The notes under the pieces were generated by a model. That model saw only the letters and a program-made list of their open reading frames with translations. It was not told the origin of the DNA and searched no databases. From positions 980,799 to 1,044,798 of the forward strand of contig JAMPBN010000001.1 in assembly GCA_023666665.1 (NCBI GenBank): DNA of 64,000 nt, given 5' to 3'. A program made the position numbers and the translations under genes. Source of the DNA: Prevotella sp. GTDB lineage: Bacteria > Bacteroidota > Bacteroidia > Bacteroidales > Muribaculaceae. Below, one piece after another: positions 58,608 through 64,000 of the stretch; position 1 is the stretch's first letter; every line of letters starts with the position of its first letter.

Positions 58608-59057
58608 TTAGAATTTCAGGAGGTAGGTTTGGGAGGGGAGGCCGGGGCGGCGGATGGCTACCATAGTGTTGCGGTTGGTGAAAATCATTGCGTCGTCGGG
58701 CGCTTCGAGCGGCTTTTCAACGTAGAGCGCCTTGAAGTCGTCGGGCTGTCGGCTTCCGGCGGCTACGTAGGTGAGGTCGGCATTGTCGGCGCTGACTTCG
58801 CGGGCGCGAGGACATGCAAGGGCTACAATGCGCCGGGCTTCCGTGGCCTCGCCGATGAAGCAAACAGCGGCGGGATTGATGTAAGCGGCCACACGAAAAA
58901 GGCGTTGACCGGCTTTGGTGGTGACATCCCGCCGAAAGGCATAGTAGGGCAGTCGCTCTTTAAGGCAGCTTCGGATGAAATGGTATGCAAAGGGGGAGTG
59001 GACCGTGAATCCACGCCCCACGCGCATCATTTTCAGCCAGGTAATCAGCGACGGCAT
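58608..59057 (-). CDS. eroded methyltransferase-like protein
   Basis: 149 residues from the ATG at 59057. The N-terminal GRGFTVHSPFAYHFIRSCLKE matches in part the Bacteroidota class I methyltransferases that begin RGYGIHSPFAF, and the C terminus (ending QTYLLKF) also looks like theirs. The expected SAM-binding GxGxG strand is replaced by VCFIGEATEARRIVALACP and about 80-90 central residues are missing compared with the 230-250 residue family. It is probably non-catalytic or decaying. The start lies 13 nt inside the yfhO-like gene, so it is still co-translated. Confidence 0.55.
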   Translation of the reverse strand: MPSLITWLKMMRVGRGFTVHSPFAYHFIRSCLKERLPYYAFRRDVTTKAGQRLFRVAAYINPAAVCFIGEATEARRIVALACPRAREVSADNADLTYVAAGSRQPDDFKALYVEKPLEAPDDAMIFTNRNTMVAIRRPGLPSQTYLLKF

Positions 59058-61603
59058 TTTCTGAGAGAGAGTGCAATGCCGACGAGCAGCAAGAGGTAGA
59101 TAAAGCCGACGGCGGCGTAGCTGACGGCATTGGTGGCTGCGATGCTCTTGGGCTTGAACTCCATAACGATATGATGGTTGCCGGCGGGAATGCGAAGGGC
59201 GCGGAGTATGTAGTTGACGCGACCGAGCTGCGCCGGGGAGCCGTCGATTGTGGCAGTCCATCCCCAGGGGAAGTATACTTCGGAGAATACGGCTACGGCG
59301 TCGGCAGCGCTGCGCGAGTCGTATTCAATCCGGTTGGGGGCATATGACGCAAGGGTTATGGTGTCGCCCTGAGCTGTGGGGGCAGTCTGACCCAATATGG
59401 CTTCAAACGTGCGGTCTGCCACGGCTTCCGCGCCGGGCTGCAAGCTCTCTAATGCAGCCATTTCGGCGTCGGCGCCGTCAACGTAGCTGATGCTGTCGAT
59501 GAGCCACGCATTGCCCAGTGCGCGGTCGTTGTGCAGCGGCGCTGAGTTGCCGTCAACGATGATGTAGCGCGTGTTGAGCATATCGAGAACGTTGAGGTGG
59601 GAGTTAAGCCAGGCAATGTCGTTGGGAGAGTAGAGGGCTTGGGCGGCAGAATCGTTGCGCAGCTCAAGCAGTTGGGCCACCTCCGGGCGTGCAACGTATG
59701 CGAGGTGGCGGTCAATCATATCCTGATAGCGTGTGAGCTTCGCGGCGTGGTAGCCGCCAACGGTGTTGTGGAAGTATGCCGCATCGTTGGTGGAGAAGCG
59801 CGTAACGTCGAGAACGCGGTAGCCCGGGTCGGTGTCGCGGAGAATCTCCTTGTCGGCGGGGGTGGCTACATAGGTTTGTGCGGCTGTTTTTGCTGCGGTG
59901 AAGCTGTCGGAGTTGAGGTAGCGTTTGTCGGCGGTGAAGAGGTCTATGCCGATGGCTATGCCCACAATTGCAAGCGCCGGTGCCGCCTTTAGCTTTTTGT
60001 TTATCATCAGCCAAAGAGCAATAAACGCTACGGCTATGAACAGGAGCGAGCGCAGCGCGTCGGCCTTGAGGGCGGCAGCGCGCATTGCCTCAACAGCTTG
60101 GAGCACCGCAGGGTAGGCGAGGATATTGAAGTCGCGGGGCAGCGCTCCGGCGTTGACATATTGGCCGATAACCATTTCGTCGCGTTCGCCGAGAATGTTT
60201 GACCCGAAAATTCCGGGGAAGAGCATCCCCGCGAGGCATATCAGGCCGCACACCCCGCAGCTGATAGCCAGCGGTTTGAGGTAGGGCTTGCGATTGTCGG
60301 CGGCAAAAAGCTCTTTGAGGCCGAGAATTGCAAGAAGGGGTATGGTAAATTCCGCAATAACGAGAATTGACTCAACTGCGCGGAATTTAGAGTACATCGG
60401 CATATAGTCGATGAATATGTCGGTAAACCACTGGAGGTTACGCCCTAATGCCAACAGTATGGAGAGCAGCGTCAAGACTACCAAGCTCCACTTTACGGGA
60501 CCTTTGACCACTATTGCGCCGAATATGAACATCGCAAAGATTATTGCCCCGACGTAGACCGGGCCTTGCGTGCCCTCCGCGCCGCCGTAATATGGCGAGA
60601 AGAGTTGCAGAAGCGACATTGTCGGGTCGCGGCGCATCAACTCGCGGCCCTCGTCGGTGTCGGCCAGCGTCAGGCCGGTAACCCGGCCGTTGACCGGCAT
60701 TGCCGACGCGCCGCCAACTATATTGGGAATCAGCAGCGAGAGGGTCTCGGTCCGACCGTAGGAGTACATTGTGATATAATCGCGGTCAAGGCCTGAAGTG
60801 GTATTCTCAGAGGTGTGAGCCGTCAGTTCGGAGTGACCGCCGCGCATTGTTTGCTTGGAATATTCGTAGGTGTGATACAGATTCGGCGCATTGGCGGCAA
60901 CGCCGAGCAGCAACGCTCCGGCAAGTATGGCCGTGTCTACGCCCCAGCGCGACAGCTTTTTGTCTTTCAGCGCCGTTACGCCGTAGGCGATTACCAGTCC
61001 GAGCATCACGAAGCAGAAGTAATAGGTCATCTGCACGTGGTTATTGGCAATCTGCATCATCATAAACAGCGCAGCGACGGCCGCGCCGAGCAGCCGTCGG
61101 CCGTTGTAAATCATTATCAGTCCGGCAATTGTCGGCGGCACGTATGTCAGCGCATAAAACTTCCACAGATGTCCCGCGCCGATAATAATCACGAAATATG
61201 AACTCAGTCCCCATGCCACGGCGCCGGTAACGGCCATCCACGGTTTTACACGCAGCGAAAGCAGCAATATCAACATTCCCAACATCATCATTGCCAACAG
61301 GTTGGCCGGCTGAGGGAGAAACAGGCCGTAGGCCTTGTTTATCCACAGAAACAGTGAACTCGACTCGTAGCTCGGCGCAATCTGAAACATCGGCATTCCG
61401 GAGAATATGGAGTTGGTCCACCACGACTTCTCGCCGGTGGCGGCCTGGTGCTTCACCACGTCCTGACCCATAGCCATACCTTGGGTGATGTCGTGCTGCT
61501 CAAGCGTGTTCCCCTCGAATGCGTCGGGGTAGAAAAATGCGAGGCTCACGGCAATGATTACCGCCAGTGAGCCAAGGAGTGATAATAGATATTTCTTGTT
61601 CAT
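59045..61603 (-). CDS. YfhO-family membrane protein
   Basis: 852 residues with 12-14 membrane helices, then a soluble C-terminal part and a last helix at the end (YLLLLVGIALSLRKC). Family features are the N-terminal helix then DAFEGNTLEQHDITQGMAM, an Asp-containing periplasmic loop as in GT-C glycosyltransferases, and YFPWGWTATIDG with the following PAGNHHIVMEF. YfhO proteins in Firmicutes glycosylate teichoic acids; in Bacteroidota a role in glycosylating surface polymers is inferred. It overlaps manC by 4 nt, supporting a glycan role. Confidence 0.87.
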   Translation of the reverse strand: MNKKYLLSLLGSLAVIIAVSLAFFYPDAFEGNTLEQHDITQGMAMGQDVVKHQAATGEKSWWTNSIFSGMPMFQIAPSYESSSLFLWINKAYGLFLPQPANLLAMMMLGMLILLLSLRVKPWMAVTGAVAWGLSSYFVIIIGAGHLWKFYALTYVPPTIAGLIMIYNGRRLLGAAVAALFMMMQIANNHVQMTYYFCFVMLGLVIAYGVTALKDKKLSRWGVDTAILAGALLLGVAANAPNLYHTYEYSKQTMRGGHSELTAHTSENTTSGLDRDYITMYSYGRTETLSLLIPNIVGGASAMPVNGRVTGLTLADTDEGRELMRRDPTMSLLQLFSPYYGGAEGTQGPVYVGAIIFAMFIFGAIVVKGPVKWSLVVLTLLSILLALGRNLQWFTDIFIDYMPMYSKFRAVESILVIAEFTIPLLAILGLKELFAADNRKPYLKPLAISCGVCGLICLAGMLFPGIFGSNILGERDEMVIGQYVNAGALPRDFNILAYPAVLQAVEAMRAAALKADALRSLLFIAVAFIALWLMINKKLKAAPALAIVGIAIGIDLFTADKRYLNSDSFTAAKTAAQTYVATPADKEILRDTDPGYRVLDVTRFSTNDAAYFHNTVGGYHAAKLTRYQDMIDRHLAYVARPEVAQLLELRNDSAAQALYSPNDIAWLNSHLNVLDMLNTRYIIVDGNSAPLHNDRALGNAWLIDSISYVDGADAEMAALESLQPGAEAVADRTFEAILGQTAPTAQGDTITLASYAPNRIEYDSRSAADAVAVFSEVYFPWGWTATIDGSPAQLGRVNYILRALRIPAGNHHIVMEFKPKSIAATNAVSYAAVGFIYLLLLVGIALSLRKCRR

Positions 61604-62676
61604 AAGTATTTGTTGCCGAGCGAAAGACTGATGTCGTTGACGTATTTTTTGATTTGTTGCTCCTTATTCAGGGGGCAAATCAGAAGCACATCGTCGGTGT
61701 CGGCGACCACGAAGTCTTTAAGGCCGTCGATAAGAATGAGCTTATTGGGGTTGGATTCGGAAATTATCGTGCCGGAGGTTTCATAGGCCATCACGGAGCA
61801 GTCGTGGATAACGTTGCCGTGGCGGTCTTTGGGCGAAAGCTCGTGGAGTGCTCCCCAGGTACCGACGTCGCTCCATCCCGGGTCGACTTCCTCGACGTAG
61901 ACGTTTGATGCCTTTTCCATCAGGGCGTAGTCAATGCTGATTGACGGACACGCGGGAAATTCGCGGGCAATATACGCGTTTTCCTCCTGCGGGTTGCCAA
62001 ACACTCCCTCGGGGGCGTTGAAGCGGGCATAGATTTCGGGGGCGTATTGAGCAAGACCTTTGAGCAGATTTTTTGTTGTCCATAAAAATACCCCTGCGTT
62101 CCAAAGAAACTCGCCGGTCGACAGAAACAGCTGCGCCATTTCCTCGTTTGGCTTCTCGGTAAAGGTCTTTACGCGGTTGATGCCCTCGGCGAATAGATCG
62201 CCTCGCTGTATGTAGCCGTAGCCGGTTTCGGGTCGCGAGGGGCGGATTCCGAGCGTCAGCAGTGCGGGGTTTGACTCCACAAATGAAAATCCGCGCTCTA
62301 TGGCTTCATGGAATATGCGTTCGCGGGTTATGAGGTGGTCGCTGGGCATTACGGCCATTGATGCCTCGGGGTCGAGAGCCTGAATATGACGTGCAGCCCA
62401 GGCAATGCAGGGCGCCGTGTTGCGTCGCGCCGGTTCCAAGAGGATGTTTTCGGGCTTTACGTCGGGTAGTTGTTGGCGAACAAGGCCCTCATAGTCAGCA
62501 TTGGTAACTATGATTACCCGCTCTGCGGGAATCAGGGGCGCTATGCGGTCAAAGGTCATCTGAAGCAGGGTGCGCCCCGTGCCCATAAAGTCAAGGAATT
62601 GTTTGGGTTTATTTGAACGCGAGGCGGGCCAGAAGCGAGAGCCGACCCCACCACACATAATTACACAATATCTCAT
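61600..62676 (-). CDS. manC: mannose-1-phosphate guanylyltransferase
   Basis: 358 residues, transferase only, without the isomerase domain of bifunctional ManC/AlgA. The signature is MCGGVGSRFWPASRSNKPKQ, with VMPSDHLI metal site, TFTEKPNEE and the sugar-site ISIDYALMEKA. It makes GDP-mannose for GDP-fucose and surface glycans. An in-frame ATG at 62724 lies upstream of the -7 box, so the ATG at 62676 is used. It begins the manC-yfhO-methyltransferase-like operon. Confidence 0.93.
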   Translation of the reverse strand: MRYCVIMCGGVGSRFWPASRSNKPKQFLDFMGTGRTLLQMTFDRIAPLIPAERVIIVTNADYEGLVRQQLPDVKPENILLEPARRNTAPCIAWAARHIQALDPEASMAVMPSDHLITRERIFHEAIERGFSFVESNPALLTLGIRPSRPETGYGYIQRGDLFAEGINRVKTFTEKPNEEMAQLFLSTGEFLWNAGVFLWTTKNLLKGLAQYAPEIYARFNAPEGVFGNPQEENAYIAREFPACPSISIDYALMEKASNVYVEEVDPGWSDVGTWGALHELSPKDRHGNVIHDCSVMAYETSGTIISESNPNKLILIDGLKDFVVADTDDVLLICPLNKEQQIKKYVNDISLSLGNKYL

Positions 62677-62693
62677 ATAAAGAAAAATTTCTG

Positions 62694-62725
62694 CAAATAT
62701 AACACTTTTTTTGTTAAGGTGCAAA
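62694..62725 (-). promoter_or_regulatory. promoter TTTG-N20-TATATTTG for manC
   Basis: Minus-strand TTTG at 62725-62722 and TATATTTG at 62701-62694, spacer 20 bp, leader about 15 nt. The -33 element is made of the end of the upstream terminator T tract. Confidence 0.7.
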
Positions 62726-62755
62726 AAAGAGACGCGGACAAAAGTCCGCGTCTCT
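62723..62755 (-). terminator. rho-independent terminator of the 62786 gene, REP-like stem
   Basis: A perfect 12-bp stem AGAGACGCGGAC / GTCCGCGTCTCT with a TTTT loop (62728-62755), followed by TTTTTT on the minus strand. It shares GCGGACTTTTGTCCGC and an upstream ATGGA with the palindrome at 10714-10741. Confidence 0.85.
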
Positions 62756-62785
62756 CCATATTAATTATGCAATCTTAATTATGAA

Positions 62786-63880
62786 TTATTTCACCAGGAC
62801 TTTCTTGCCGTTGATGATGTTCAGACCCTTTACGGGAGCGCTGAGGCGCTGACCGCGGAGGTTGTAGATAACCATTGCGCCTTCTTCGGCGGCTTCGATG
62901 TTGCTGATGCTTGCGTCGGTCTTGTCGGAAACAACGATTGTTTTGATGCGGGTCTGGCCGTTTACGGCGGTGCAGGTCAGAGTCTTGCTGCCGGCAGAGG
63001 TCAGGGTGTAGGTTGAACCTGAGAGGGTTCCGTTCCAACCTGCGCTGAGATCCATCGAGAGACAGTATTGTCCGTTGTTATAGTCGTCGTAGGTGATAAC
63101 TACTGAGGTCATATCAATGTCTTTAGACTCGATGGTGAACTCTGAGTTCTTGTAAACGCGCCAAGCGTAGGTGTTGCTGTCCGGAGCGATGAGGTCGGTT
63201 GAACTTTCTGCCTTTGCAGTGGTAATGGTGAAATTCTTACCGTCAACTGTTACGTCAGAGGTATAACCATTGGCATCACCTTTCCAAGTGCCGGGGGTGC
63301 TGATGTTAAATACAGTGTAACCGTCGGTTGTGGGGGTAGGATCGGGGGTGGGTTCGGGATCAGGGGTGGGATCTACCGTAACGTCGGGGTTGATGGTGAT
63401 GGTGCGGAGCTGGAACTTACCGCCGGTTACGGTAATTGTTTTGCCTGCGGTGCCTGTCCATGTGAAGGTTTTGTCGGTGGTGTTTGCAGTGATACCTTCG
63501 CCGGTAGGAGCGGCGTCGAGTGACTTGCAGGAAAATACAACGGTGGTGAATTCAACGCCTTCGGCAGCGGTCATGGTCATAGTGTTGCCGGCATAGAGGC
63601 GAATGGTTTTGTCCTGGTTTTGGCTGGTAGACATTGACCAGTAGTAGGCAGGAGCGGTTTTTGCGGAGCCGGTTTCAAAAGTGAAGTTGTAGCCGCTGAT
63701 GGTGAGAGATTCCAAAGGCTGAACGTGCTTGGCGGCACCATATTGGCTTTCTTCGCCTTTGGGAACTTCTGCAACTTCAGTACCTTTGATGTCGGTGGCA
63801 TCGTTGACATCAAGAACGATTTCGGCATTAACCATAGCGAAGCCGGCCAATGCGATGAAAGAGAGTAAAAACTTCTTCAT
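62786..63880 (-). CDS. secreted protein with Pro/Thr linker and T9SS-like tail
   Basis: 364 residues with a signal peptide (ending MVNA). Two strand-rich domains (about 20-165 and 190-325) each contain a similar TVFNIST/ TITV..K strand pattern and are joined by a DPTPDPEPTPDPTPTTDG linker at about 168-187. The C terminus (MVIYNLRGQRL, then GLNIINGKKVLVK) matches the tail of the 31673 protein (VVYDLQGRRL, GINIINGRKALVK). No catalytic motif is recognised; the domains may bind carbohydrate. It has its own promoter and a strong terminator. Confidence 0.75.
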   Translation of the reverse strand: MKKFLLSFIALAGFAMVNAEIVLDVNDATDIKGTEVAEVPKGEESQYGAAKHVQPLESLTISGYNFTFETGSAKTAPAYYWSMSTSQNQDKTIRLYAGNTMTMTAAEGVEFTTVVFSCKSLDAAPTGEGITANTTDKTFTWTGTAGKTITVTGGKFQLRTITINPDVTVDPTPDPEPTPDPTPTTDGYTVFNISTPGTWKGDANGYTSDVTVDGKNFTITTAKAESSTDLIAPDSNTYAWRVYKNSEFTIESKDIDMTSVVITYDDYNNGQYCLSMDLSAGWNGTLSGSTYTLTSAGSKTLTCTAVNGQTRIKTIVVSDKTDASISNIEAAEEGAMVIYNLRGQRLSAPVKGLNIINGKKVLVK

Positions 63881-63928
63881 AAAAATGGTTGGATTAGATG
63901 TTGATAAAAATGTTAGTTAATTTGCCCG

Positions 63929-63936
63929 CAAAGTTA
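63929..63936 (-). promoter_or_regulatory. -7 box TAACTTTG for the 62786 secreted protein
   Basis: Minus-strand TAACTTTG, 48 nt before the ATG at 63880; -33 element weak. Nothing else is seen from 63937 to the window end. Confidence 0.55.
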
Positions 63937-64000
63937 CAAATTTTTCGGGACACCTGCGAATTTCTGTGTTTGAAAATTTGCTAACCGAAGATTAGTGAGA

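Overview
The window is a dense chromosomal stretch of a Bacteroidales bacterium, most likely of the Muribaculaceae/Prevotellaceae/Bacteroidaceae kind. Evidence: the short primary sigma factor, about twenty Bacteroidota-type promoters (TTTG or TTG, 19-20 bp, TAnnTTTG), a PorX-type regulator with a PglZ domain, C-terminal tails resembling type IX secretion sorting signals, and very weak Shine-Dalgarno use. G+C looks to be in the mid-50s percent by eye (not computed). No phage, insertion sequence, CRISPR array or integron was seen; nearly all genes are core or envelope genes.

Layout. 1-5822 (+) is a translationally coupled sialic acid catabolism operon: a lyase cut by the window edge, an N-acylglucosamine 2-epimerase, a three-domain esterase/esterase/kelch protein and a creatininase-family hydrolase. 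5803-9050 (-) is an AraC regulator - PorX - TIGR02757 operon. 9230-12382 (-) holds rlmD and two paralogous lipoproteins, with a REP-like palindrome cluster between them and a candidate small RNA next to rlmD. 12522-15814 (+) carries galE, an acyltransferase, hpt and adk. 15816-31530 (-) carries pgeF-rpoD-Dabb, then pyrF-aroB-HAD-AsmA-tsaD, then a TamA/TamB-like outer membrane pair. 31673-35617 (+) is a large secreted protein that looks more AT-rich than its neighbours. 35783-38789 (+) is tRNA-His, tgt, an LptF/G-type permease and a YigZ protein. 38832-44312 (-) is the ileS-dksA-lspA-DUF4296 group plus a 53-residue ORF. 44388-45692 (-) is a DUF4143 ATPase behind a promoter bracketed by two operator-like palindromes. 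45805-49439 (-) is an AI-2E-family permease with rfbA, rfbC and rfbB (dTDP-sugar synthesis). 49593-55127 (-) has a modular secreted protein, an outer membrane barrel protein, enolase, a Cys-rich Spy-like protein and rpmH. 55270-56914 (+) is tRNA-Pro, rpsU, xerC and hpf. 56915-58505 (-) is TatD and prfA. 58608-62676 (-) is manC, a YfhO membrane protein and an eroded methyltransferase-like protein. 62786-63880 (-) is a third secreted protein with a sorting-like tail.

How the parts fit: the window combines envelope biogenesis (TamA/TamB, AsmA, Lpt permease, LspA, YfhO, nucleotide sugars), T9SS-type regulation and three candidate cargo proteins, and host-glycan (sialic acid) use, consistent with a gut commensal. 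The less expected signals are small: a dual operator at the ATPase promoter, two oppositely oriented repeat copies read in frame inside rfbB, a four-hairpin array in front of tgt, a heptanucleotide repeat inside a signal peptide, a BIME-like palindrome pair, and a small transcript candidate.
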